Assembly (NCBI GenBank): GCA_949130495.1
Contig: OX422221.1
Coordinates: forward strand, 159,311,241-159,375,240
Source: Sambucus nigra
Taxonomy: Eukaryota; Streptophyta; Magnoliopsida; Dipsacales; Adoxaceae
Length of the DNA: 64,000 nt
Direction of reading: 5' to 3'
Part shown: one piece after another, positions 34,785 through 46,126 of the stretch
How positions within the stretch are numbered: position 1 is the first letter of the stretch
Layout of the letters: each line of letters starts with the position of its first letter
Made by a program: the position numbers and the translations under genes
The notes under the pieces: generated by a model
Told to the model about the DNA's origin: nothing
The model's input: the letters and a program-made list of their open reading frames with translations, nothing else
Database searches by the model: none

Positions 34785-35240
34785 TTAAAATACATCAGAA
34801 TACTCACGAAGTGGGATCGAGTCTAAGGGAATCACGACCTCCTTAGAGGTATCCTCCTCTATGTAATACAAATAAGCGGTAGAGCCTCCCTCAGGGCGAG
34901 GCATCGCCACTACAAACATCTCCTGTCCCGGAATGGCAAAGACAATACTCCCACCGAAACAATCTATCATGGCTCTGTATGCTGCGAGCCAATCCATACC
35001 AATAATGACGTCGTGCTCATGCATATCTAAGACTAACATGTCTGCAGGTAAGATTAAGCTACCAATCTCTACTCCCACACCTCGGTATATAAAGAAGATT
35101 AACGATCCATTTCCCAGTGGTGAGTCTACACATGTCATAGTGCTCTCTGCTGTGGCTAACAACCCTAAGGCCTTTACAAACTGAGTAGCTATAAAACAGT
35201 GTGTCGCCCCAGTATCAAATAAAACTCGACCCATAGTACC
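34785..35240 (-). pseudogene. E3 protease domain, open frame
   Basis: A retropepsin-like aspartic protease reading VLFDTGATHCFI with the catalytic Asp-Thr-Gly at 35216-35208, a second conserved segment HDVIIGMDWLAAYRA, and an end near IPLREYSDVF just before RT. The frame is open for about 149 codons, to a stop at 34785. It would mature the gag-pol precursor. It is the best evidence that E3 was functional when it inserted. Confidence 0.9.
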
Positions 35241-35429
35241 ATGTACAGGAAAAGTACCCTTAATCGCGGGTGGCGCCTGTGGATCTACTGCCTGGTGGAC
35301 GTTATAGACACGTTCGTACTGTAATTGCCCCTACTGCACTGGAGCTGTTGGAATGGATGGTAGGGCTGGTGCCTGAGCTGGTGTTGGGAGGTCGGCTAGA
35401 AAAGGTGGCCTCTGTGGCTCATTACGGGA

Positions 35430-36567
35430 ACCCTGTTGCTGTGGGGCCCTATCTCCCTCTGTGGCCATTTTTACCACACCCGAAGCATCGGCCCTTGAAA
35501 TTTCCTCCCCTCTGTCCCTGCTAATTATGACCCTGTTGGCCATTACCACCCCGCCATTGGCCCTGTTGGCCCTGCTGAAAATGCTGTTGGCCCTGATGGC
35601 CCTGCTGCTGACCCTACGGGTGACGATGTTGGCCCTGCTGGCCCTGCTGATTAGACTGGCCCTACCTGAATCCCCCAAATCCCTGCCTGGAGTCACCTGA
35701 TCAAAACTTCTTGGCAGGGTCCCCCTGATGGGAACTCTGCTCATGCTGATGAGTCTGCCCCTAAGATGTCGGTGCTCCACTAGCACCACTACCCCCTGTC
35801 CTGCCCTGCTGGCTAGACTCTCCTTCTCGCTTGCTTCCCAGTAGGTGGAAGCGGTGATCCTGGAAGTGTAATAAATCATCATTGAGTATGTCCGTGTAGG
35901 TACTCAGTGAAAGATTGCCTATAAGATGCTGACGGATCCTCCAAGCCAACCCGTCTACAAACAACAGTATCTTCTTCCCCTCAGTGGGTGCCTCATCTGG
36001 CACTATAGTGAGAAGTCTTGTGAACTCCTCTTCGTACTCAGCAACAGTCGAATTCTCCTGTTTCAAATTCAGTAACTTCTGCCTCATCTCAGTTTCCACG
36101 GCGGATGGGAAGTATTTACTGTCAAACCGCGTCCAAAATAACTGAATAGTGATAATATCCCTCTCCTCCAAGGTGGTAGTGGATTCCCACAAATGTAAAG
36201 CGGCCCCCACTAGTTTAAAGGAAGACAACAGCTGTTTCTGCACGTCCGTGCACTCGTACACGCGCAGATGCCTCTGGATATCTTTCTTCCATTGGCTGGA
36301 TACAATAATATCTGAACTACCCGCAAACTCTGGGGGATGCGCCTTCTGGAAGGCATCCCTAACTCGCTCCCATGTAGAAGGAAGCTGTGTCGGTACTGGC
36401 GCCACTGCCTGAACCTGGGATGGAGCCTGTTGTACTACCGCTAGTGTGGCATTCACCGCCTAAGCAAAGATAGAGGCTACCTCGGTTGCGTTCATCATTT
36501 CCTGAGCCGAAGCTACTAGTTGCTCGACTTGGGTACGCCTATCCTTAGGTGCGCGTTTTGGAGGCAT
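35430..36567 (-). pseudogene. E3 gag
   Basis: I place the start at the ATG at 36565-36567 (MPPKRAPKDRRTQVEQL), about 170 bp inside the primer site; one in-frame TAG follows near 36462. The capsid domain (36456-35761) has ERVRDAFQKAHPPEFAG, a LFWTRFDSKYFP motif and an EEEFTRLL helix. It ends with a TAG at 35761. Beyond it a Gly/Gln-rich tail leads to a zinc knuckle in another frame near 35490-35450 (CFGCGKNGH), whose last Cys I cannot find. The length of about 370 codons is normal for Tekay-type gag. Confidence 0.87.
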
Positions 36568-36739
36568 CTGAAACGTACAGAAGGTTATATTAGTCTACAG
36601 TTATTATCAAATATCAAATAGCTGAAGATGTAATCGTAAAAGCAAGAATACAACAATCCTAAAATAGGGCTCTATAGTAAGAACGCTAAGCTAAAAGTGA
36701 AATAATTCGTATAGATCCTAAAGGACAATAGAACCTGAT

Positions 36740-36751
36740 GCTCTGATACCA
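36740..36751 (-). other. E3 primer-binding site (initiator tRNA-Met type)
   Basis: TGGTATCAGAGC on the - strand, two bases inside the right LTR start. Confidence 0.92.
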
Positions 36752-36753
36752 CC

Positions 36754-39700
36754 TGTGACACCCCGCCTAATTAAATATCGGGTGATCAATCCTTTATTAA
36801 ATTATAACCAAGGTGAACGGTTGGTTCATTCTTAGCATCACTGTCGCATACATAAATTTTCCAATTAAACACCCTAAATAGTTAAGCTAAGTGACAAAAC
36901 CGTTTTTAAACTTCAATTTCCAATTTTAATTTAAAACCAATATTTAAAACCTTACATAATCCATGGTTTAAAAATCACACAAAAATCTGACTGGAAAATA
37001 TAATCCAAGCAATTTAAACATTCAACTAAATAAGTCCAACATTAAAACTTTAAAGGAAAGACATCCTGACCGTAAAAATCCCAAAGTATAAATGCTGGAA
37101 TTGGATGAATCACAATCTCTTATAAAACCGACTGAATAAATGAAATAGGGCGACACATGCCCAACTGGATAAAGTAAAATTAGAAGTGGAATCAATGATG
37201 AGATCGTCTAAGCAAGAGGCCCGCAACTCCCACCTAAGCTGCAGTGCGTTCCTTCCAAAGGATCCTATGCAAGACGCCCCTGTGGCTGGGCACCTGTAAT
37301 ATATACATATATATACAAGAGAGAAGAGAAAATAGGAAACGGGTCAGAGCCCAATTGTAAAACAGTTTAAAATTAGTTTAGGAAGTATTTAAAATGCTTA
37401 CCGGCTAATGCAATAGTCATATTAGTGCGGGACTCCATTGAGTAATTCTCACCTCTCGTCTAATGTTCACACCTATCGCACTAATACTCCCAACAGTTTA
37501 ACTTATCTTAAGTTACTCATAAGATTTCATGCCGATAATTTCTAATGTTAAGAAAGTTACTTTTATTTAAAAGCAAAGTTCTCACATAACCCTCATTTGA
37601 TTATAAAGTTTCCCAGTAACGCATCATACTTTTCAAACACTTATTCCCAAGTTGAAATCATTATTCATTTCTTACTTACCATAGTCACAGTAGGTAGTTT
37701 CCAAATTTCAAGTTTAAATATATATTAACTACTCATATAATATATATATATATAACAACGGCACCCCACATAACATTTATGGTGCTGGCATACTCTGCTA
37801 TCCAGTCCCCGTATCACTCGTACTAAGGGAAATACTAGTTCGGAATCACTCTTGAACTATATTAACACAAAACACATACAAATTTAGGCGAAGCATAGTT
37901 CCAAGTCACTAAGAGGTCAGCACATACCCTCACGTCTCTTAGGACCGTCTGACTATCGATCCGATAGCCTGTACCAAGGATTCTTATGTTCTAGGGTACG
38001 AGTCAATATCCCCCATAAAGGTCCCATCGAGATAAGACTATCCTAGCACGGTAACGTCAGGGATAGCAAGTAGCGCGGGCATGATTTTTACACGTACATA
38101 GTATATACACAAACACAGTCATATATGTATACTAGTATTCCCATTTCAAATTTAGGTACACCCACGACCCCTACTTATGATATTCATTCTTATTGAACAT
38201 TACTAAATTTTCCCGAATAACGGTTCGACCCTTTTACTTATTTATGGGATTATTCCAACTTACTACGTAACACTCGTAAATTCCTATTTTTCCCCAAGTA
38301 TAATTTCAGTAGGTACTCATTTATTTTACAACGTAACTTTCTTTCGAGTCTCACCCTTTAAACACACGTTCCCATTTTCTTAAGTGTAAAACACCTTTGT
38401 TAAATTTTAATCTCGTCTTACAATAAGGGTTCCATTTTTATAAAGTCCCACTAGTCTTATTTATCTCCCACAATATTCTAACAATAATGTCCAAGAATTT
38501 ATATTCTTTTAAGTTGGAACCGACTATTTAAAAAAAGGAATTTGAGTTTTACAGGAGGGGTCGATCGATCGATGGCAGGTGCTCGATCGATCGATGCGTC
38601 GATCGATCGATGATCCTGGGTCGATCGATCGAACAAGCAGGTATAACGAAACTGCAGAATTTTCAGTTACGGGTTTCTTCTTCCAAAATCATCCAAATCA
38701 ATATGTTTGACTTCCAAACTCCCAACAATTTGTACTACAAGTATTTTATTATCAAATAAGTGGTATTCTACGTAAGGGATGCGAATTTTCATCATGAATA
38801 ACGAATTAAATGGGGCATAATCCATAAAAATATCAAGAACCCTAATATTTTCTTTATTTAGTTTCTTGCCATTCTTTTACCAGATTTCATACTCCCAATT
38901 TACTGTCATTTCGTGGTTAAATCTCTACATGTTAATTTGATTTCCAGAGTACATCTTTTACCTATACATCATACAAATTCAAGTCTCCAAAATAGGTTTT
39001 TCTTGCATAAAAACTAGTCCTAATCAATCCTAGATTAATATCTTTGAAGAATTAACTGAAATATAACAAGATAGATACTTGCCTGGGAATTCTTGGTTCA
39101 GATTTGTGGAGATATTGGTGTGGTTGTGATCCTCGTTGCGCGATCTAACGTTCGGTGGCGACGGCGGTGCAAACAGTGGAGTTCTTGGCCTAGAACTCCT
39201 TGGAATGCTCTTCCTCTTCCTCTCCAATGGCCGTCTAAGGTTTATGGTTCTTCTAACCCTAGAAGATGACTCCTACCATCTGATATAACCTTAGAAAAAT
39301 AGTGGGTTTCCATGCCCAAAAATATAAAATGCCTAAAATGCCCTCCTGGGATGTTAATTAGGCCTAGAATTGCCCCGAGACCCAAACAAAACTCTCGGGT
39401 ACATTATTTTGACTATCTCGACCCTTACGGACACATTGACGCACTCAAAATGGCCATACGGGTGACTTATAATTTATTCACTTTAATTAGTTCAAATTTA
39501 ATCTCGACACGACACAGGCGCGTCCCGATAAATTTCCAAAATTATCAAATTAGATTCTCGTGATAATTTTACCAAATTTAATTACACCACTTACTTTACC
39601 CATAAAGTAACTTACAACAAAATTCCAATAATTACTAACTCTTATCACGTTAGTAAGTATTTAAATGATTTTTCGGATTAATATTAATTTAATATCTCTA

Positions 39701-39754
39701 ATTAAATTTAGTAAATCCACAAAATTAAAAGTCATAAAAATACGGTGTATTACA
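36754..39754 (-). repeat. E3 5' LTR (right copy, 3001 bp)
   Basis: Starts TGTGACACCCCGCC and ends GTGTATTACA, followed by the CTGAT target copy. It contains the short (AT)8 run (37741-37754) and the TCGATCGA cluster (38561-38632). Confidence 0.93.
38561..38632. repeat. TCGATCGA palindrome cluster in E3 right LTR
   Basis: Four blocks of TCGATCGATCGA at the same spacings as 21048-21123. Confidence 0.9.
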
Positions 39755-41261
39755 CTGATCCTCTGAGGCATCAGTGGTGGATTTCCTCTTTTCTGTAGCG
39801 TCGGCCTTAGAGGTGCCGACGTTCTGCTTAGGTGGTGGAGGAGGAGGTGCATTAAACCCAGATTCCTTCACCAACTTGATAAGGCTTAGTGCAGACATCT
39901 CCCAGAGGTCGTCTGAGATACCTTCTGGGCATTCTGCAAAAAATATATATCTGAGTTAGTATATCAGAGACATTAAAAAATCATAGATACAACTTCGTAA
40001 AATAAGCACTTACGAAGCTCGGCTAGAGGACTCCCCCCAAGACAATCTCAGAGAGATAGTAAGGGGTTATCAGATGCTCATACTTGACTAGCTAACTAAG
40101 CTCCCCCTAATCTTAAAGCTCTTTGACCTATTTTAGGTTATCCTGGCTTAATACAGGGTCGACTTTGGTAGCTAATGACAATTTTCCCCACCTTAGAGGG
40201 GTCCTCGGCTCTAGCGATGAAGAGGGGGCACAAGTACCAAATTCCCATGCCCCTAAGACGAAGAAGTACCGTGGTTTCCAGTTATGATTTGAGGTCTTAT
40301 TAACCACCAGCATTTTCTTATCAGACTTCCTAGATAAGAAGTGGTAGTAGCTGGGGTGGTTTCTGGTAGAGGATGGCACTTATCACCCTGTGAAAACCCT
40401 GACAGGAAGGTCTGAGTGATGGACTGCCCTCCAAAGGACGATAGCTCCAATCATCACCCTCCAAGCATTGGGGGATAATTAGGAAGGGGCTAGGTTAATA
40501 TGTGATAATATAACTCTAATTATTGGATGGATGGGGAGACGGAATCCTAATTTAAATATCTGCTTATATACACAAATTTCCCCATCTCGGCCATCAAAGG
40601 CCCTCTCATCCCTCAGAGGTCTCCTAAGCTTGATAGAAGGACCTATCGAATAAAGGTGCCTAAAGGCTAAGAGGTCGTATTCATTCACAGTACTCTCTAT
40701 CTCGGCTGCCTCCGAGGTATCAACGTCACTCTCATGACCATCATCCTCATCCCTGGCAACGTCGGCCTGGGAAGGCGTAGGAACACCATCAGGGAACCTT
40801 TGAGCGAACTCAACCCCTATGGAAGTCGACGGGGGAATAGCATCAAGGGGTGTAGGAATAGCAACACTCGTCCCCATAACTTTAACATTGGAAGAAGTTC
40901 GTGATGTTCTCCCACCATTATGGGACGAGGCACGACTCTGGACCTCATCCTGATCAGGGACCGGATCTTGCCTAATGGAGAAATCCATAGCCTCTTGGAA
41001 AGAGTCTATAGACATAGGATTTAAGGAGGAAGACTCAGACTCAGACATGGGAGAGGGATAAATCTGATCCTCTGACGGCTCAGTACTCTCAGTTGGATCA
41101 GGGTATATCACCTTCAGAGGTGGAGGAAAAATAGGTTTGGGGGGAAAGGCTTCGGCCCTAAGAGCTTCCTCTTGGGCTAGCTCTATTTTCCTGATTTTGG
41201 TAAGGGTCTTCTCTCTAAGAGAGGGGAAATCCTCTAGAATTTGATAAAAAGGTCTGAGCAT
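39755..41261 (-). pseudogene. E2 antisense gene, 5' part (exon 1 and most of exon 2)
   Basis: Start ATG at 41261 (MLRPFYQILEDFPSLREK); an in-frame TGA lies two codons upstream and supports this start. Exon 1 (41261-40014) is open for 260 codons: a basic head, a Pro/Ser/Glu-rich acidic stretch (around SPMSESESSSLNPMS), then FKLGFRLPIHPIIRVILSH. After stops and frameshifts (near 40478, 40128 and a G run at about 40045) it continues with YEHLITPYYLSE. Exon 2 (39933-39755) is open with CPEGISDDLWEMS, and E3 sits inside it. The resemblance to Transposase_28-type plant proteins is tentative; the product is unknown. Confidence 0.78.
39934..40013 (-). other. E2 antisense gene, predicted intron A (80 bp, phase 1)
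   Basis: The donor is GAGCTTC/GTAAGTGC and the acceptor ATATTTTTTGCAG/AATGCCC. The place and phase match E1 6158-6249; the internal sequence is diverged and AT-rich. Confidence 0.78.
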
Positions 41262-41274
41262 AAGTCAGACGACC

Positions 41275-41864
41275 CTACAGTTAAGATTCTAAACCATAAA
41301 CAATTAGGAACAACTCAAGCTAAGTATCAAACTTGATTTTTGAATGATTTTAAACCAAGAGCAACCAAGAATAGCCTCACCAGAAAATGCAAAGTGCAAT
41401 CGAAAAACCTTAAAATCCTAACCGAAAAAACTAAATATTCATCAAAAAAGTAAAAATGATGATTAAAGGCTGAAAATGATGAAATAGGGTGAAGACAATA
41501 CCTGTCTGAGTGTGAAATGAAGGAGAGGACGATCAGAAATGAGGAAACCCCCAAAACGCAGCAAGAACTCTTGAAGAGAGAGAAATTACAAAGGAAAGCA
41601 CGGGCGGGAAAGATGGAAAGAAATGAGTAAGAAAGAGAAGGAAAAAGGGTTTAAACCCCCAAATCGTGTTGGCATAAATCCCAAGGCCCATCATTGCCTT
41701 GGGAGCCCAAAAGGTAATTAATATCATTGCACTTACTAGGAACGCAACCTACATCAAAAGTTGACACTTGTTAAATAAATGTTGGTACACAAGGAAAATA
41801 CAGCCTCGGACATGTATACCCCATAGTCACCTACTCACATAGGTTACTAGGGGCTAGGGGTTAT
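41275..41864 (-). promoter_or_regulatory. E2 leader region of the antisense gene, with possible leader intron 41275-41501
   Basis: On the - strand it is CT-rich after the LTR edge, with ACTCAGACAG/GTATTGTC (donor, 41501) and TTAACTGTAG/GGTCG (acceptor, 41275), 13 bases before the ATG. The donor is conserved in the stray copy at 9426-9820 and in E1. On the + strand its end (GGGGCTAGGGG) is the likely polypurine tract of E2. No TATA box is obvious. Confidence 0.5.
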
Positions 41865-42602
41865 TGATATGCCCAAAGTGTACCTTCTAGCTCGGAGGCA
41901 CCAACCTTGGCCAACATGGCGACCGAGGTAACAAGGGCACAACATAGACGATCAACAATCTCGTCCATCATAAGGTCGGCCACGGCTGACGTTAGTAATA
42001 AACCCTCAATTAGGCAACAGCCGAGGTCCGCATAACTCACAAGGTCAGATATCCATCAGGTCGTACACAGCCAACATAACATCTACCTCATACATCAACC
42101 TCGGTTAGGCATCAGCCGAGGCCAGCAAGGACTCATGGGTTCAACCACCCTTCAACATCATCATCGACCCCAACCGAAGTTACAAGAACCATATGAGAAT
42201 CAGCAGCTCTATAGGCCCAGCATCAATTGTTAGGTCAACATCGGCCCTGGACGATGTTCCACATATCTAACCTCGGTTGACATCCCAGCGAAGGTTATCA
42301 TATAATTCCCAGCCAAGGCAAGGGTTGTACCTCACCAACCTCATACTCACCTAGGCCGAGGTTGGTACCAAGCAAAGACAAGTCGAGCTTCTACACGTAT
42401 ATGTATGGCTTAGAGCACGTGGACAAATCCATTACAACTTAATCATTCCCTCCACATGAAGGAATATTTAGGACATCATTTCTTAGTTGAAGATCAGTCA
42501 GGTGTCATCCTTTCACTGGCTAGATCTCCATGCACATGCTCATTGTATTCTTGGGGGGTACATTACACCCCCCAAACACAATATATAGAGGTCATCCTCT
42601 AC
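41865..42602 (+). repeat. E2 3' LTR, interrupted
   Basis: Matches 9821-10571 of the 5' LTR, including the TATA region (42578-42590), and stops at GTCATCCTCTAC. The remaining stretch of about 290 bp is replaced by the copia-like LTR A. The last five bases TCTAC (42598-42602) are the expected target duplication. Confidence 0.9.
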
Positions 42603-43631
42603 TGAAAGTGCGATAAGCCCCCAATTTTAAAATTTTCAAAATGAATTTCCTTAAAGTGCGGAATAAAGATGGTTCAAACACATAGACAACTTACAACAAA
42701 TTTTATTTTCTTTCAAATTAAAATTAAATGAAACACAAAGTGAATAAATTAAATGACAAATGGATTTTTCACTTAAACCAAATATTTCAATTCAAGTCCT
42801 AGACATTTGTCTAACAAGGTCAATCCATTTTTGCAAATTAGGCCAAACCAAATTTTACCAAAATAAATTATCTTTGAATTGAATTAATTTCAATTTCACC
42901 CAAATATATTTTAACACTAAAGAACATAAGTGTGATAATTAAACCAAATTTTATCTTGAAATATCTAAGCATGCATCTACGTGATTTAAGCAAGATAAAA
43001 TTAAACAATATCACACGACGCGCTGATGTACGAGGAAAACCCAAATGGGAAAAATCTCGGATGGCCCTAGCCACGAATTCACTAAGTATGGTAGTTTTTA
43101 CAAAGACTCAACACAAGAGGACTTACACAAACTGATATGAGTCCATTCAAGCCTTGATGCGCTCCTTCTCTCTTCAACCTCCTCCTAGTGAATAACCGTG
43201 GACTCCTCCACAGTCTCGAACTCCACCGATGGGGCTATGGTCACCGTCAACCTGCACGCGAAGCCCTTCTTCGAGTGAGAACACCGCAACAAACTTTTCT
43301 CCTTTTGGGGGTAGAGAAGAACTCAAACTCTCTTCTTGTTGGGGTAGAGAAAACCAGGTGCCAAAACTCTCCAAGAAATGATATATCAATAGGTACTTGG
43401 AATAAACTAAACAAATGGGTGTGAATGTGTTTTTTTGTGAATTTAATCCATAAAAATCAAACACAAAACATGGAACTTTTTCTTAGAAATTTTGCTCTCG
43501 AAAGACTCTTAGAATGTGAAAATTTTATCTTAGAAAATCTATTTCCCGCACTATGTAAAGGTGGTAAAAGCTAGTGGGCAAAGTGGAAAGTTACAAAAAA
43601 ACTGTCAAAAAAACTGCTCGAAACTGAAATT

Positions 43632-43745
43632 TCGTTAGAAGTTCGTTCGTTCGAACGAAACTTCTAACGAGAAAACAAAAAAAAATCTAAATCTCGTTAG
43701 AAGTTTGTTCAAATGAGGTCATTCGAGTGGCTTTTCTAATGAGAT
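43632..43745. repeat. TTCGTTCGAACGAA palindrome region in LTR A
   Basis: A 39-base near-palindrome with outer arms TCGTTAGAAG / CTTCTAACGA and an inner perfect TTCGTTCGAACGAA, followed by a weaker copy (TCGTTAGAAGTTTG, GTCATTCGAGTGGC). Homologues lie at 57668-57790 and, expanded, at 63156-63460. Confidence 0.88.
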
Positions 43746-43931
43746 TTCAGACCATCCTTCTAGATAATTTCAATACGAACGTGTGGCCGCCAGTTTCGTA
43801 TTTTTCTGATTTTTTTTGGATTTCATATGATTTTTCTACGGAAAGGTGTCCGAGAACAAAATCTTTAGAACTATGAATTCAAAAAAAAAAATAATAAAAA
43901 AATACTAACACCCAAAATAAATTTCCAAGCT

Positions 43932-43945
43932 CCTATATATATATT
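43932..43945 (-). promoter_or_regulatory. TATA-box candidate in copia-like LTR A
   Basis: Read on the - strand, TAATATATATATAGG precedes AGCTTGGAAATT. LTR B (57989-58018, expanded AT run) and D (63596-63608, TATATTTATATAGG) keep the same context GGAGCTTGGAA or close to it. Confidence 0.55.
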
Positions 43946-44174
43946 AATGCATTCATACCTTTTGGAGATTATGAAATCCTCATGTTGATAACGTGAAACG
44001 AGGCACTAAAATGCGGCAAGGATATTTTCTTGAAACGCGGGTCGCAACGTCTTCAACTGTAACAGGTCATAGGCTTGAAGGACGCTCAAGAACTCTATCC
44101 TATGACTCAAGTGTTTTTGTTCGGAATTGAGCCAACACTACATTAAGACTCAATCGGAGACTTGTGTCCTTACA

Positions 44175-46126
44175 AATCTCCCCCTTTGGCTATTCCGGGA
44201 CAAAAACCAAAACAAAATCCTAAAGGGCCGCCAAGCTCTTACTAGACTCAAAAACATCCCACCAAATAAAATAAAATTACAAGCTTGACTCGAAAACCCA
44301 AGGAACACTATATTTGTCGAATGAAAGTTGTCGTTTGGAATAAAACCTGCACAATTAAGAAAAATATTAAACGCATAGGGAATATCCAAATATCAAATGT
44401 AATTAAAATAAATAGTCCCCATAAATTAATTCTCCCCTTTATCAAATAAATGACCTACTTAGAAAGACGTCTCCCCCTAAGTTAAATCACCCAAACTAAG
44501 ATATGATTATTATAGGATTAGATACCATTTCTCCCCCTATCATTCTCCCGCTTTTTGTTCAGGAATAGAATAAGGATAAAAACTAATTTAAACATGAAGT
44601 TTAGAGTGATCAGAACATTTAAGCATATGGGCAACAATAACATAACTAACCCATACAAATGAATATCAACTATGATGCGAAAACAAATGATACCAAATTG
44701 GCAAATAAGATTCTAACCATGTGATATCAAACAAATTACGCAACAAATTAGGTACCAATTATAATTTGAAGCGTAACTGGACTAGATAGCAAGGCAAAGA
44801 CCAAAACAAATATCAAATATATGTATACATAATATATACCAAATAGACACGAGTACACATATATAGATATAAACACCAAAATGACACACACAAGGTAAAA
44901 TATGAGTCTTCCACACTCTTAGAGCATAAATGTGTCATATGGAAACGGAAGTGTTGGGGTGTGAACTAGATACTTCACGTAGTTTGCATTTGATTGTAAA
45001 ACTTTATCAACTAGAACTTAGCCTTTGTGTGGCAGGATAAAGTGAACTAATAAACAAACAAACACAATGCATACATGCCTAGAATGTTGATGATTCTACA
45101 AACCAATAGAGTCATGACATTGAAAATGCAACTAGAATAAACGGACATTGTGCAAACCGTTGATATACCATCCAAACTCCCTCAATTCAAGAATATTATT
45201 CTAATCTTTTGAATGAGTAAATCAACTAAACAAATTAGGCCTTGGCAAATTATTTTTCTTTTAATGCCATGTTTTCTTTTAAGCCTTTGGATCACTAATT
45301 TCTTTTAGGTCCAAGCAAACGGTGGCTTACTATTCACAAAGGATAATAATTCCTTTCGAAGCCCTACCCCGTGCACATTCATATATATCATTTTTTATAT
45401 CTCACAAATCTCACATGCAGCGGATTTTGACATGCACTAGTCCTCCTAAGTCACATAACATGTACATGACAAGATTGGTAGGAGAACACCTCACAAATCT
45501 CAAATATAACAGGTGACGTTAAGGTTCAAAAAGCTCATGCATGTGTGTAAAGGCATATAAAAGTGAATCCATTAAGCAAGTCAAACTTAAGCTATTTCAT
45601 GTAAGCATGATAAAGAAATTTTTAAGGATTAAAATTCTAACTAAAAGTTCTAGTCACATGGAAGAGAAATGAGGATTCAAACACAAACATATGCCACAAA
45701 ATGTGTGTAAAACCAAAATACACACAAAATAAAATCTTTTTGAGTTTTTCAAATTTTTAACCAAAAATAGAGATATTTACTCAAGAGACAAACAAAGAAT
45801 CATTTGTATTTTTTATTAGGCCTAAATTAGTAAAAGGTGAAACACAAATGATAAACACAAATATTTTTGTATTTTTCATTTAATGCAAGAAAAATGAAAG
45901 AAGTAAAATACAAAAGATAAACAAGTAATGATTTCTAGCATGAGATATGAAATAAAGAAATGACTAGAAAATGACTAAACATGCATACACCTAGCAATGA
46001 TATATAATATGAAGCACAAAAAGCTAGAGTATGCAAACAAAACTAACACATTCAATCTTTAAATTTAGCAAGGGAGGTTTCAAGTGAAAAAAAAATGAGA
46101 ATTAACAAATCTAATATCTAGCGCGT
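44175..46126 (-). other. Copia-like internal region 1, 3' non-coding part
   Basis: Starts at the polypurine tract (- strand GCCAAAGGGGGAGATT, 44175-44190). It is AT-rich, without any frame of note, and homologous along its length to 58247-60240. Where pol would be expected I find no RT or integrase motif on either strand. Confidence 0.75.

Larger units (their letters stand above)
19195..39754 (-). mobile_element. E3: Tekay/Del-like chromovirus (Ty3/gypsy), split by E4
   Basis: Direct LTRs lie at 19195-22223 and 36754-39754. The initiator-Met primer site on the - strand gives the orientation. gag, protease, RT, RNase H, integrase and a chromodomain follow from right to left. The target duplication is CGGAT (19190-19194) against CTGAT (39755-39759), four of five matching. 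It sits in exon 2 of the E2 antisense gene, and removing it with one target copy restores an open frame. Inside RT it carries E4 (24255-33922). A chromodomain after integrase plus LTRs of about 3 kb fit the Tekay/Del clade. Confidence 0.9.
9821..42602 (+). mobile_element. E2: Tat-lineage Ty3/gypsy retrotransposon, split by E3
   Basis: Parts: 5' LTR 9821-10864, primer site 10868, gag, protease, RT, RNase H, second RNase H, integrase to 16970, tandem array, antisense gene (18266-19194 and 39755-41261), 3' leader to 41864, and 3' LTR 41865-42602. Removing E3 (19195-39754) leaves about 12.2 kb. The last 290 or so bases of the 3' LTR are absent because the copia-like array starts at 42603; they should resume after the array, beyond the window. 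All coding parts carry stops or frameshifts. Confidence 0.9.
42603..44174 (-). repeat. Copia-like LTR A (1572 bp)
   Basis: Starts TGAAAGTGCGATAAGCCCCC and ends TGTGTCCTTACA. It includes the palindrome region 43631-43740 and a TATA candidate on the - strand at 43932-43945 (TAATATATATATAGG). A segment with TCACACGACGCGCTGATG lies near 43008. Confidence 0.88.

Noticed and set aside
35331..35882. A 183-codon open frame rich in Arg/Ser/Ala overlapping the end of E3 gag
   Set aside because: It is the gag tail read out of frame over a GGCCCTGCTG-type repeat. The zinc-knuckle reading in another frame is the real remnant.
43174..43464. Frames of 70-128 codons recurring at 43174-43464, 57207-57443 and 61664-62064
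   Set aside because: They recur because LTR A, B and C are copies of one LTR, and both strands are open. There is no start context or motif.
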